From assembly GCA_958295835.1 (NCBI GenBank), contig OY282378.1, positions 3,621,694 to 3,685,693 on the forward strand: 64,000 nt of DNA. Reading direction: 5' to 3'. The notes beneath the pieces were generated by a model, which did not search any database, was not told where the DNA came from, and saw only the letters and a list, made by a program, of their open reading frames with translations. Shown here in pieces: positions 30,167-39,177 of the stretch (positions within the stretch are counted from its first letter, which is position 1; each line of letters begins with the position of its first letter). This stretch comes from an uncultured Gammaproteobacteria bacterium. Its GTDB lineage: Bacteria > Pseudomonadota > Gammaproteobacteria > HK1. The position numbers and the translations under genes were made by a program.

Positions 30167-31486
30167 TCAGCTCCGTTCGGTGGGATGAACGGGCTGAAGC
30201 AGTTGGATGGCCTGTCGCCCCAGTCGCCAAATCAGAAGTCCATTGGCCACCCCTTCCATCGCCTTTCCCACTATCTTTTCGCCCACCTTGTTCAACATGC
30301 CAGGAGCGGCTTCCGACAACATTGCGGCAGCCCCCTCTTCGGAAACTCCCTGCAATGAGCCGGCCAAGTAAGTGTTACCGATCGAATGAGCCAGTATCAC
30401 CGCCGCCTGACTGAATTCCGGGCGCAATCCGTAAATGAACATCAAGTCCTTGATCAAAGCCGTGGACGAGTACAGCACAACCGCCTGATCGATGGCAGCC
30501 ACGGGAGCAGCGGCGGTCCCGAGTACCACATTGCGCGTATAATTCTTGACCCGCCGCTTCGCTGCATCGTCCAGTATCGATTGGAACCTGCGCCGGTACT
30601 CCACCAGCCAATCGCCGGCGGATATCGGAACGTCGCTCTCCAGGAGAAATCGGCGAGCTTCCTTGAGCTTCCTGCAATCATTTTCACTCAGTCCAACCAC
30701 GCACAATCGTCTTAGTGCATCGTCGTCGTATTCCTTCAGATATTTTCCAAGCTCGTCTTTTACCTTATCAAAGCGTTCACCTACCAGATGTTGCCATCGC
30801 TTCCGCTGCTCAAGTGCCTCGAGCCCCCGCAGCTTGATTGCCGGACTGCGGCGCAGACGACGGAGCGCAACTCCCAGTCTCAGGATCAGCCATCCAAGCA
30901 TGGCCGCGAAGAATGTCGCGCTGACACCTGCGATCCAGTCGAACGGTGCCGGCAAGGCCTTGATGTCGTCTATCAGGGCCACTCCCTGGCCAACGAGCAG
31001 CAATCCCAGAACGGAAGCAGCCGTCCAACCGATCCAGGTCGCGACTCGAAGAATGCTCGCGGGTAACCGGAACGAATCCCCGGCAGCGTCAAGTTGCCCA
31101 AGCCTTTCTTCAAACTGACGCTGAAGCTCTTCGTCTTGCTGACGTTGATCCTCGGTGATCTCTTCCTCGCTCAACACCCGCGCGCCTTCCATCCGAGATT
31201 GAGGGATGCCGAGTCCGTGGTCTCCCTCACGGAGGGAATCTCTTGTCTGGTTGCCACCCTTCGGCAACCGGAACGCCTCCCCGGTGGTGTCAAGTTGCCG
31301 ATGTCTTTCTTCAGATTGACGTTGAAGCTCATCGTCCCACTTACGACTACGGTCCGCGTTGTCTTCCTCGTTCAACACTCTCGCGCCTTCCACCCGAGAC
31401 TGTGGGATGCCGAGCCCGTGATCTCCTTCACGGAGGGAATCTCTTGTCGAGTAGCCACCTTCCGTCGATGAAGATTTGACACTCAT
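30167..31486 (-). CDS. YcjF-like membrane protein (DUF697) with duplicated N-terminal module
   Basis: 439 residues from ATG 31486, 11 bp after the YcjX-like stop. Residues 14-80 and 81-142 are tandem copies of one charged helical module (TRDSLREGDHGLGIPQSR, EGARVL, ELQRQ-EER, QLD-GE/DSFRLP); period 67 residues. Two membrane helices follow (~150-205: TWIGWTAASVLGLLLVGQGVA and FFAAMLGWLILRLGVAL). The C-terminal half is the DUF697 domain (VVLGTAAAPVAAIDQAVVLY, LIKDLMFIYGLRPE, GVANGLLIWRLGRQAIQLLQP). YcjF is the usual partner of the YcjX GTPase in membrane-stress operons; here no psp genes accompany the pair. The duplicated module is not part of standard YcjF as far as I know. Confidence 0.8.
   Translation of the reverse strand: MSVKSSSTEGGYSTRDSLREGDHGLGIPQSRVEGARVLNEEDNADRSRKWDDELQRQSEERHRQLDTTGEAFRLPKGGNQTRDSLREGDHGLGIPQSRMEGARVLSEEEITEDQRQQDEELQRQFEERLGQLDAAGDSFRLPASILRVATWIGWTAASVLGLLLVGQGVALIDDIKALPAPFDWIAGVSATFFAAMLGWLILRLGVALRRLRRSPAIKLRGLEALEQRKRWQHLVGERFDKVKDELGKYLKEYDDDALRRLCVVGLSENDCRKLKEARRFLLESDVPISAGDWLVEYRRRFQSILDDAAKRRVKNYTRNVVLGTAAAPVAAIDQAVVLYSSTALIKDLMFIYGLRPEFSQAAVILAHSIGNTYLAGSLQGVSEEGAAAMLSEAAPGMLNKVGEKIVGKAMEGVANGLLIWRLGRQAIQLLQPVHPTERS
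31060..31447 (-). repeat. Tandem ~201-bp repeat inside the YcjF-like gene
   Basis: Two copies (31447-31247 and 31246 to about 31060, minus strand) encode the duplicated N-terminal module. Nucleotide similarity is strongest in the stretch CGGAGGGAATCTCTTGTC / GGAGGGAATCTCTTGTCGAG and in the codons for GDHGLGIPQSR, showing a fairly recent duplication. Confidence 0.85.
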
Positions 31487-31497
31487 GATTGGCCTTC

Positions 31498-32829
31498 CTA
31501 GCGGATCACGGCAAAGTCGAAAATTCGATCCAGTCCTTTATGCTTCGGAGGTTTCTGGACGTTCAACGAGATGTCAGGGAACACCTCCTGGAACCGGTAC
31601 TCCTCCGGATTCCAATCGGGTGGCCAACCGTCGGGCAATGGGGTAACCTGGAACTCTATCTTCTTTTTTTCGGGATTATCCTGCCACGGTACGCCCTTCA
31701 AGTAGTTTTCCGACCCGCCAGGGCTCGTTGACCAGCAGGCACTGCATTCGAACCAACCGATTTCCATATCGGGTAGCAAATCTTCCGCCCGTCTGTTCAT
31801 CTGTATCAAAAGAGATTGCAAAGTTCCCTTCTCGATATCGTCGGGCGATATCAGGTCGGCCTTCGTCGCCACGAACGCGATCCGCTTCAACGAAGAAGAG
31901 AAGACTTTGAATTTCTTCTCACCGAGGGCATCGAACAGATCCAATATGATCTGACGGTTATCGTTGTACCGCTGAACACCACCAAGAAGCAGTGAGGGAA
32001 TATCGATCAGGATGATCAGGCTATCAGATTTCGCCAAATCATCGAACAGCGGCTGTACCACCCGTTTACGATACCATTTGAAGTGTTTTCGCATCTTCTT
32101 TGCGAGCTTGGGGTTGGCTTCTCGCACCGACTCCGGCAACGGGGCGAACTGGCTGTCTGCGTCCAGACCGCAGGGACGCTCCGATGCGGAACTTTCCATT
32201 TGTTCGGGAGCAAGAGTGTTTCCCTCGCCATCCAGCAAGAAGGTGGATGGCGATATCAGCGGCTTGCAGTCCCGTATGAAGCTTACCAACGTTTCCCGAT
32301 ATGCCCGCGCTGCTGTGTCAATCTCCAAATTTTCCGCTTCGAGGGCCTGCCGCAACCGAAACCCTGCTCCATTATAGCCCGGGTTGTCGTCGAAATAATC
32401 GAACATATAGTCGGACCATTGGCCAAAGTCACTGTAGGCCGCAATCGCTGCGTCCGCAATCCGCTCGCCAGGAAAGTCCAGGATGTCCAATTGTTGTGAT
32501 TTCCGAGAGAAACGTTGTGACAACCGCGAGAGAACGCTCCGCAACCCCTCCTTGCTACTGTAGTCGAATCGGCAACGGAACCGTTGGATGTCAGTGGTCT
32601 TCCGCGGCCACCGCTTCTCGTGAGCCATTTTCTCTCGATAGCGATGAAACGGAAACGTATCCCCCCTGCGAACGCCGGATCGTATTACACGGAAGCCACT
32701 GATCTTGATATCTTTTTCAAGATGAAAGTTTGCTTCTCCGATCTCTTGCAATTGCCACAGCAACGACGTCAGGAACATGGTCTTGCCGCTATTGGATATA
32801 CCGGTAATGGCTACCTTCTTCTTTTCCAC
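31498..32829 (-). CDS. YcjX-like GTPase/ATPase
   Basis: 443 residues from GTG 32829, preferred because GGAGGCGTGAA precedes it and the protein then begins MEKKKVAITGISNSGKT; the frame extends to 32883. P-loop GISNSGKT is at ~10-17, and LDILDFPGERIADAAIAAY gives the Walker B/DxxG region typical of YcjX. SLIILIDIPSLLLGG and FVATKADL (NKxD-like TKAD) complete the nucleotide site. YcjX proteins are P-loop NTPases induced with phage-shock genes; biochemical role is unclear. It is translated just ahead of the YcjF-like partner, between a broken methylase and an endonuclease gene. Confidence 0.85.
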   Translation of the reverse strand: MEKKKVAITGISNSGKTMFLTSLLWQLQEIGEANFHLEKDIKISGFRVIRSGVRRGDTFPFHRYREKMAHEKRWPRKTTDIQRFRCRFDYSSKEGLRSVLSRLSQRFSRKSQQLDILDFPGERIADAAIAAYSDFGQWSDYMFDYFDDNPGYNGAGFRLRQALEAENLEIDTAARAYRETLVSFIRDCKPLISPSTFLLDGEGNTLAPEQMESSASERPCGLDADSQFAPLPESVREANPKLAKKMRKHFKWYRKRVVQPLFDDLAKSDSLIILIDIPSLLLGGVQRYNDNRQIILDLFDALGEKKFKVFSSSLKRIAFVATKADLISPDDIEKGTLQSLLIQMNRRAEDLLPDMEIGWFECSACWSTSPGGSENYLKGVPWQDNPEKKKIEFQVTPLPDGWPPDWNPEEYRFQEVFPDISLNVQKPPKHKGLDRIFDFAVIR

Positions 32830-33155
32830 TTCACGCCTCCAGATTGATTCCCGTCTCGACGGCCACTGCGCCTTCTTTCGCACACGCTTCCGGCAGCCGC
32901 ATCTGTCAAGCGGATCGCCGGGCGAGCCAAGGTCTCTTTACACTAACCTCTTCGACCAGCGGCCGACCGCGAACAACCGGCTGACGGCTGCTCCGAGGCC
33001 CCGCGCCGGCGGCCGGCAACAGGCCAAGCATCAGCCCACGGATCGTAACGCGCCGGTGCATCCGCGCAATCCCTACAACGTCCAGACCACCACTCCGCGC
33101 CCATCCTGCCGGCGACCGCTTCCATCCGCCTCGCCTTCGCCGGCCCGGCGATCCT

Positions 33156-33188
33156 CTGGGAACGCGGGCGGGACACCCGCGCTCCCAG
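33156..33188. repeat. Palindromic dispersed repeat at the truncation point
   Basis: CTGGGAACGCGGGCGGGA followed by CACCCGCGCTCCCAG is an imperfect inverted repeat of the widespread GC-rich '[10 protein letters not shown]' family (read as [10 protein letters not shown] on the other strand). The DUF1156 homology ends exactly where it begins. Confidence 0.75.
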
Positions 33189-33607
33189 AGCATCGCGCTT
33201 GATGCGCGCCATGGCTTCCACGACCAAGTCAGAGAACGTCGTCAACGCGACGAGCTGGCGGGGGGTGAACAGATCGCTCCACTTCGTCATGCCGTAGTTG
33301 CCGACGCGGAAACCAAGCGCCTGCTGGAAGAACTCGACATCCGGTTTCCATTCCGGCACCGCCTCCCGTGCGCGCTCCTCATGCTCCGCGGTCGGCGGCA
33401 GATACACCCGGCTCCGGTCTCCCTCGGCGACGATCGCCATCAGCCGCGATCCCATGCGCCCCGCTCGCCCCTCCGCCTTGATGTAGTCGCCGGGTATCGG
33501 CGCATCCGACATCAGGCAGCGGAAGTTCGCGCCGCGGCCCAGCTTCGTTCCTTGCGCGGGCAGGACGCCCGCGTCCTCCCGGGACACGCCGTTCTCGGGG
33601 CGCATGG

Positions 33608-33627
33608 ATTCCCGCTTTCGCGGGAAT
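33608..33627. repeat. dRS3-like palindromic element inside the methylase frame
   Basis: ATTCCCGC-TTTC-GCGGGAAT is a perfect 8-bp inverted repeat with a 4-nt loop, identical in form to small dispersed palindromes (translated as FPRKRES). It lies in the extra segment of the DUF1156 gene and keeps the frame open. Confidence 0.85.
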
Positions 33628-34752
33628 GACGAGGACGGGGGCGGAACGCCCGCGTTCCCAGGAACGCCGTCCTCGGGAACGCCGGATTCCGGTGCGCCGT
33701 TCCGGGGGATGCCAGCTTCAGGGATCCCGGCTTCGGATGCACCGGTGTCAGTGACCCCGGCTTTGGAAACGCCGGCTTCAGGGGCGCCGTCCTTCACCGT
33801 GAAGCGGTAGCCGCCGTCCTCGATCACCGGCTCGACATATGCCTCCTTCCCCTTCTTCGTGGACAGCATGAAGGTCGAGGCGAGCGGCACGTCCACATGC
33901 GCGAACGCCGGATTCGGGCTCTTCACCGTGCGCGCCCACAGCCACGCGATCACCGTGAGCTTCCGCCCCACGTAGCGTTGAAGGGCCGGGCGCTCCGCCG
34001 CCATCGCCGCGGTGACTTCGATCTTCGGATACAGGTGGCCGATCCGCTTCTCGGCTTCGTCGCGCATCCATCGCCCGTAGTAGCGCACGTCTTCGGCGAG
34101 CCCCTGCGCGCCCTTGCCGTTCCAGCGGCCGCCCCGCGCGAATTCGGCCTGGGCGTCCGGGTTCACCGGGGCGCGTCCCGCGAATCGGGGCGGGATCTCG
34201 ATCATCGCCTTGTTGATGAGCACCGCCACCGGGTTCAAGTCCGAGGCATGGGCCTCCAGCCCAAGCCGTTGCGCTTCCAGGGGCAACGCCCCGCCGCCCG
34301 CGAAGGGGTCATGGAAGGCGGGGAGCCGGTCCGGGTCGAACAGCTCCACCGCCCGCGGATGGTCCGCGTTCTCGGTACAGGTCCGGAGCCAGCTTTCCCG
34401 GATCTCCTCTCGCGCTTGCTCCAACACCTTTTCGTCGTTGGTGTTCTCCCATTGCACGAGCTTCTCGATGATCCCGAACAGCCGCTCGCGCTCCCGCGCC
34501 TGGGCCTTCTCCGTCGGGAACCGATCCGGATGCGCCGAGGGGTCGTCCACCATCTGCGAGAAAATCACCGCCCGCGCCGCCGCCAGCGGTCGCCGTGCCC
34601 ACCACAGATGCAGGGTGCTCGGATGTCCGTGCCGGATCGACTTCTCGCGCACGCTGGCGGCGTTGATCGCGTCCAGCGGCAGGGCGACTTCGATGAGTTT
34701 CTTGCTGTTCTTCACACCGTGTCCCGCGATGTTCGCTCCATCTCCGGCGGGA

Positions 34753-34953
34753 TCATCCGCTGCGGGGGTTCCTCTGAACGACGAATCCGGCGGGAACCAG
34801 CCTTGAAGAAGCCTTTTCAGTCTGAGGAACGCCGGGTCCCGGCAACCCCGTGTACTTGCCCTGCGTGCAAGCTCCGCGCACGGGGCGGTCCAACAGCGCG
34901 GATATCGTCGCTTCTATCTGCCCATCCGTAACGACGCATACGAGATCCATCAT
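34753..34953 (-). pseudogene. Stub of the ATPase-coupled partner gene (TOPRIM-like candidate)
   Basis: The frame opens with [24 protein letters not shown], overlapping the ATPase stop by ATGA (34950-34953), the usual layout for RecF/OLD-like ATPase plus a small second protein. After about 30 codons homology appears to end and the frame runs into junk to 34753. The partner is therefore only a remnant. Its identity as a TOPRIM-like partner is inferred from gene position. Confidence 0.5.
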
Positions 34954-36255
34954 CCCAGGACCCCGCTCCCGAGCAGGAGGCCAAGGTCCACGATGCCCGG
35001 CCAATCCCGCAGGCGGGGGTGAGCGGAGCCCGCGACGATGTCCGTACCGCCCTTCTCGCTACGGGCAAAACACAGCATTCGATCGACGCCGGAGCGGCGA
35101 GCCATGTCGGGAGAATGAGTTGCCAGGAGAATCTGAGCGTCATGGATGGACGACATTGATTCAAAAACCGTCTCCACTGCACGTGGATGGAGGCCGTTCT
35201 CGGGCTCTTCGATCAGGTAGGGACCGGTGGGGTTGGGGAGATAAGCAAGAAGCGTCAGTGCCAGGAACCGAAGGGTGCCCTCCGAGACGAGCCAGGAAGG
35301 AGCTTCCAAGCCGTTCCGATGGTGGACGTTCAGGTAACGATGCCCGTCCCACGGTTGCGTCCATACCGCGATGTGCTCGACGTCGGGGAGTGCTTCGCGG
35401 ACGAGCTTTATCCAGTCCGCGTAGCGATCGGGACGTTCGCTCTGCGCAGTGCGAGATGTGGGGCAGGTTCGAGCCGTCGGGGAGACAGGTATCGGATCGG
35501 GAGGGCGGGCTGGGGTGGCGCATGGCCTCGCCCGAGAGGGCGATGCGTTGCACACCCTCCGCCAGCATCCGCCGGAACCGCGCGGCAACCGGGAAGCCGT
35601 CCGGGGGCAGACTGTCCAGCACGGACTTGCCGGTGGGAATACGCATCCGGAGCGGCCGTCCGGCAGTGGTCTCGGGGCGGAAGGTGACGTGTTCGGGATT
35701 GCTCTCCCGGACAGCCACCCTTCTCCAGCGTGCGGGGGCGCGCTTCTCCGGATCGGCGACGATCCCCTCGGGCGGCTCGGGCGGGTTCGGGAACCGCGGC
35801 CGTTCGCGTTCGGCACCGGCGCCTTCCTCCTCCGGCTTCAGCCAAAGGGCCTCCCGCGCGATTCGGTAGGGTTCGGACACGTCCACCGCGATTTCGTAGC
35901 GGCATACGCCGGCTGTTCCGTTCTGCAAGCGTTCGCGCAGAACATCGGGAACGGCTGCCTCCACGGCCAGCTCGAACGTCTTGCCGCGCCGCATCCACGT
36001 CAGGTGCCGGGGATCGGTCGCGCGGCGGGGGATGCCAAAAGGCTCGTAGCCCATGATCGCGTGTTCGAGGTCCACGCGGTGCAGGTCACCGAGAAAGGCC
36101 AGCACGTCGAGAAACGCCGACTTCCCGCTGGCGTTCGGCCCGACCAGCACGTGGAAGGGTCCGAGCCGTTGCGATACGTAGCGGAGCGTGCGGAACCCAA
36201 GGGCCTCGATCCGCGTCACGGTGAGGCCGTGGCTTTCGGTTCGCGGCGGACTCAT
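34950..36255 (-). pseudogene. RecF/AAA_15-like ATPase, frameshifted
   Basis: From ATG 36255 the first frame gives ALGFRTLRYVSQRLGPFHVL, Walker A VGPNASGKSAFLDVLAFLGD, and continues to LPDGSNLPHI. The remainder lies in the next frame, from about SERPDRYADWIKLVREALPD to the signature/Walker B region (VSEGTLRFLALTLLAYL, PYLIEEPENGLHP) and ATHSPDMARRSG, ending DLGLLLGSGVLG at 34950. One single-base indel between about 35440 and 35480 accounts for the break, so the gene is inactivated or carries a sequencing error. Apart from this, both ends are complete. A coupled partner stub follows with ATGA overlap. Confidence 0.8.
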
Positions 36256-36687
36256 CGCGGGCGTCCCTGCTTCGATCGGCGCCTTGAACCTGCCATCCCG
36301 ATCCATCGCCTCCCTTTCGCTCGCGTGTCGGCGTTGCCTGGCGCCCGCCCGGCGACCGGCACCGAACACCGTGCAGGATAACAGTGGCGCGACACCCCGT
36401 TCTCCCCCGGTGGACGGACGGCGCCTGCTCGTGAGGACCCTCCGGCTCCGCGATACGGGCCGGAACCACGGCCGGCACACGCGCGGCCGTCCGCTCCAGC
36501 CGTTGTGTGCAGAGGCGGCTCGGGCTCGTTATGCGCTACGCCGGGCGCGACGGTGGCCTCACGGGTCGCGCGGGCCGGGCGACGCCGTGCCGGCCTTGCG
36601 CGGGTGTTGGCCTCACGCCGACGTCTCATGCCGGCAAGGGTTGGTAGACTGCGGAGCCGGACGGTACAGGCAAAGAGATCGGAGGTG
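36256..36687. other. Gene-free spacer in the defence island
   Basis: About 430 bp between the divergent starts of the AAA ATPase and the caspase fragment. No recognisable protein or RNA; the sequence is GC-rich with frames on both strands lacking starts. GGAGGTG at its right end is a ribosome site for the next fragment. Confidence 0.5.
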
Positions 36688-36883
36688 ATGGGCGCAATGG
36701 CTTCCCACACGTATTTGCACTCGTATTTGCGCAAGGCCTGCCTGACCGCATCGGCGCTGGCCGGGGTGGGACCCCTGCCGGCGCTCTCGGGCCTGACGCC
36801 GGCGGCGGAACGGGTGGCACTGGTGATCGGCAACAACGGTGACGCGCCTGCCCCCGTGCTTGCCAATCCGGGCAGCACGGCGA
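36688..36883 (+). pseudogene. Caspase-family (C14) N-terminal fragment
   Basis: From ATG 36688 (or 36697) the frame has a signal-peptide-like start (YLRKACLTASALAGVGPLPAL) then ERVALVIGNNGDAPAPVLANPGS, the first strand and loop of bacterial caspase-like domains. The catalytic His and Cys segments are missing. At about 36884 it runs into an inverted piece of an AAA ATPase gene. Confidence 0.6.
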
Positions 36884-36886
36884 CAA

Positions 36887-36996
36887 CGCGATCGTTCGCG
36901 TTCGGTACCGGCGCATTCCTTCGACTTCAGCCAACGGGTCTCCCGGGCGATTCGGGATGGTTCCGACACGTCCTCTACGATCTCGCAGCGGGGTAA
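36887..36996 (-). pseudogene. Inverted fragment of a second RecF/AAA_15-like ATPase
   Basis: The minus strand reads RCEIVEDVSEPSRIARETRW then LKSKECAGTERERSR, parallel to RYEIAVDVSEPYRIAREALW and LKPEEEGAGAERERPR of the ATPase at 34950-36255 (nt 35793-35905). It is a ~36-codon relic of a paralogue, not an exact duplicate. Confidence 0.7.
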
Positions 36997-37002
36997 GTCC
37001 GG

Positions 37003-37727
37003 ATGGCCTTCGTGCGACGAGATGCCGCCCAGTGGACCTGGGACGTCCCCGGGGCGCGATGGTTCAAGGCGGACCTGCACATCCACACGATCGACGACCA
37101 TCCGGGTGGGAGGGCAAAGCTTCCTGCCGATGTGAACGGCCCTCCGGGGTCCGAGGAGACGATTGCCGCCTACGCCCGGCGATTCCTGCAAGGCGCGGTG
37201 CGACAGGGGGTGCGGGTGCTCGGGGTCACGCCGCATTCGCCCCGCGTCCAGCGTTTCGCGAGTGCCTCTCCGTGTCGAGGCGGCGGGAGCTGGCCGCCGT
37301 CCGCTGTCGCGACCGCTACCTGATCGAGTTCAGGATAGACGGCGGAGGCTACCGGCGGCTGGACGACCTCTCCGGCGGCCAGCGGGTGAGCGTGCTGCTT
37401 TCGCTGCTGCTGGAAACGAACGACGATCGCCCCCTGGTCATCGATCAGCCGGAGGACGAGCTGGACAATCGCTTCCTGTTCGAGACGGTGCTCCCCGCAC
37501 TCAAGCGGCTCAAGGGACGGCGGCAGATCGTGGTCGCGACCCACAACCCCAACATCGTCGTGAACGGCGACGCGGATCAGGTGATCCTGCTGGAGGCCAC
37601 GGCGAACCGGGGACGTGTCGCCCAGGCGGGCGCCATCGAGGAGCCGGCGGTTCGAGACGCCATCGTCCGCACGGTGGACGGCGGCGACGAAGCGTTTCGC
37701 CTCCGGCGTTTGAAATACGGATTCTGA
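37003..37727 (+). pseudogene. TrlF-type PHP/ATPase with large internal deletion
   Basis: The start MAFVRRDAAQWTWDVPGARW continues FKADLHIHTIDDHPGG and RVLGVTPHSP, the N-terminal PHP-like domain of TrlF. Near 37250-37265 it switches, in another frame, to the extreme C-terminus: RCRDRYLIEFRI, DDLSGGQRVSVLLSLLLE (ABC signature), LVIDQPEDELDNRFLFE (Walker B), VVATHNPNIVVNGDADQV and the end LRRLKYGF at 37727. Complete relatives are several hundred residues longer, so the middle has been deleted and the halves are out of frame. Confidence 0.8.
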
Positions 37728-37750
37728 GGGTCCCGAGGGAGGGACTTCCG

Positions 37751-38950
37751 ATGGAATGGCTTGACGTACTCGGACGGATCGAGGCGGGCGAGAGCCGGAC
37801 CACGGAATTCAAGCGCGGGCTCGGTGATCTGTCGGCCGTCGGGAAGGCGATCTGCGCTTTCGCGAACACCGAAGGGGGGGTCGTCATCCTGGGGGGCGAC
37901 GACCCCCGGACGGGCGCCCGGACGATCGTGGGCGTCCGGGAGGGCGCCGAGCGGGTGCAGGAACGGTTGACGGCGTTTCTCCAGACCGGTTGCAGCGCAC
38001 CTGTGTCCGCGCATGGCGGACGGCACGAGGACCCGAACGGGTGGGTGCACTGGATAGAAGTCCCCCGGCAGCGCGGATTCGAGCCGTTGGGCTACGACGG
38101 CCGGGTGTGGGTCCGCCGTGAACGCAGCAGCGTCGAGCCGTCGCCGGTGGAGCTGCAGGAGCTCTACAACGCCTTCGGATACATCCTCACCGAGGAACGC
38201 TCGATACAGGCCGGCGCCCCGGCGCACATCGACCTGCAAAGATTCCGTTCCTATCTTCATGCCCTTGGACTCGATACCGAAGAGGAGCCCCAGCCCGACG
38301 ACGAGGACGATCTCCGCAACCGTGGCGTCCTGACGGAGCTCGGAGGTGCGTTGCACCCTACGCTCTACGGAGTACTGGCGTTCGGCAAGGAACCCCAGCG
38401 CTATCCGCAAACGCGGAGCTTCCGGGTGGAGTGCGTGGCGTACGAGGGTGACGACCGGGCTTCCCGGGTGCTGCAGGTGGCCGATGCCGCGGGGTGCCTC
38501 GACGAACAGGTGCAGCGGGCCGCGGGATGGTTCGCGGGTCTCGGGCGCTTCGAATCGTACCGGGGCCTGATCCGCGAAGATCGTCCGCTGCTGCCGCCGT
38601 CGGCGATTCGGGAAGCCCTGGTCAACGCCGTCGTCCACCGGGACTACGCGATTACCGGATCGAAGGTGCTCTTCGAGGTCTTCTCACGGCGCGTCGACGT
38701 GACCAGCCCCGGTGCGCTGCCCAACCACACGAGGGTGGAGAGCGTCCGCGCCGGCGCCCATCCCCGATCACGGAACGAATCCCTGGCGAACTTCATGCTC
38801 GCCATGGGCTTCATGGAACAGCGGGGAAGGGGTTGGCCTCTGATGCGCCGGATCATGCGCGAGTTCAACGGCGTCGAGCCGGAGCTGGTGCATGACGAGC
38901 GGAGCAGATTCGTGAGGGTCGGCTTTTGCCTCGATCCGCCGGAGGATTGA
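37751..38950 (+). CDS. AlbA_2/Schlafen-domain ATP-binding protein
   Basis: 399 residues from ATG 37751, 23 bp after the TrlF relic. Residues ~10-130 form an AlbA_2 (Schlafen-like) domain: ESRTTEFKRGLGDLSAVGKA, ICAFANTEGGVVILGGDD. Residues ~270-375 match HATPase_c_4: IREALVNAVVHRDYAITG and MLAMGFMEQRGRGWPLMRRI. Such proteins are common in defence islands and as putative transcriptional regulators; the role of this one is unknown. It appears complete and is the only intact gene in this part of the island. Confidence 0.8.
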   Translation: MEWLDVLGRIEAGESRTTEFKRGLGDLSAVGKAICAFANTEGGVVILGGDDPRTGARTIVGVREGAERVQERLTAFLQTGCSAPVSAHGGRHEDPNGWVHWIEVPRQRGFEPLGYDGRVWVRRERSSVEPSPVELQELYNAFGYILTEERSIQAGAPAHIDLQRFRSYLHALGLDTEEEPQPDDEDDLRNRGVLTELGGALHPTLYGVLAFGKEPQRYPQTRSFRVECVAYEGDDRASRVLQVADAAGCLDEQVQRAAGWFAGLGRFESYRGLIREDRPLLPPSAIREALVNAVVHRDYAITGSKVLFEVFSRRVDVTSPGALPNHTRVESVRAGAHPRSRNESLANFMLAMGFMEQRGRGWPLMRRIMREFNGVEPELVHDERSRFVRVGFCLDPPED

Positions 38951-39089
38951 TGTGGCGCCCGTGGCAGCACTCCAGCAGTGATAGCCAGCAGGACTTGCCG
39001 AAGCGTCGGGGGCGGATGAAGAAAGCGTAGCGCTCGTCTTCGAGCGGGCGCAGGTAACGGGTCTTGTCCACGTACAGCCGGCCGTTCAC
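38949..39089 (-). pseudogene. AAA-ATPase_like (DUF1703 family) N-terminal fragment
   Basis: The minus frame reads RLYVDKTRYLRPLEDERYAF then FIRPRRFGKSCWLSLLECC, the start of AAA-ATPase_like proteins (PF09820), including a P-loop-like RRFGKS. About 45 codons remain; the rest is absent. Confidence 0.7.
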
Positions 39090-39177
39090 CCGAATGCGCC
39101 GATCAAGGGCAGGCGGACAATGGATATGCTACAAACCGGCTCTTCGTTGCCAACCTCCATGAATTCGAGCCCCGGCC

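Larger units (their letters stand above)
32943..34715 (-). pseudogene. DUF1156 DNA methylase, C-terminally truncated with an inserted low-complexity segment
   Basis: From ATG 34715 the protein begins [18 protein letters not shown] and [15 protein letters not shown] (DUF1156) and has the AdoMet-binding [13 protein letters not shown] with [14 protein letters not shown]. After [11 protein letters not shown] comes about 80 residues of repetitive [21 protein letters not shown] sequence containing SFPRKRES, which is a translated palindromic element; then normal sequence resumes ([17 protein letters not shown]). At about residue 510 ([15 protein letters not shown]) homology stops at a dispersed repeat near 33188, and ~80 unrelated residues follow. 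Full-length relatives are near 900-1000 residues and carry the catalytic PPY motif in the missing part, so this copy should be inactive. The family is associated with anti-phage gene sets. Confidence 0.8.
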
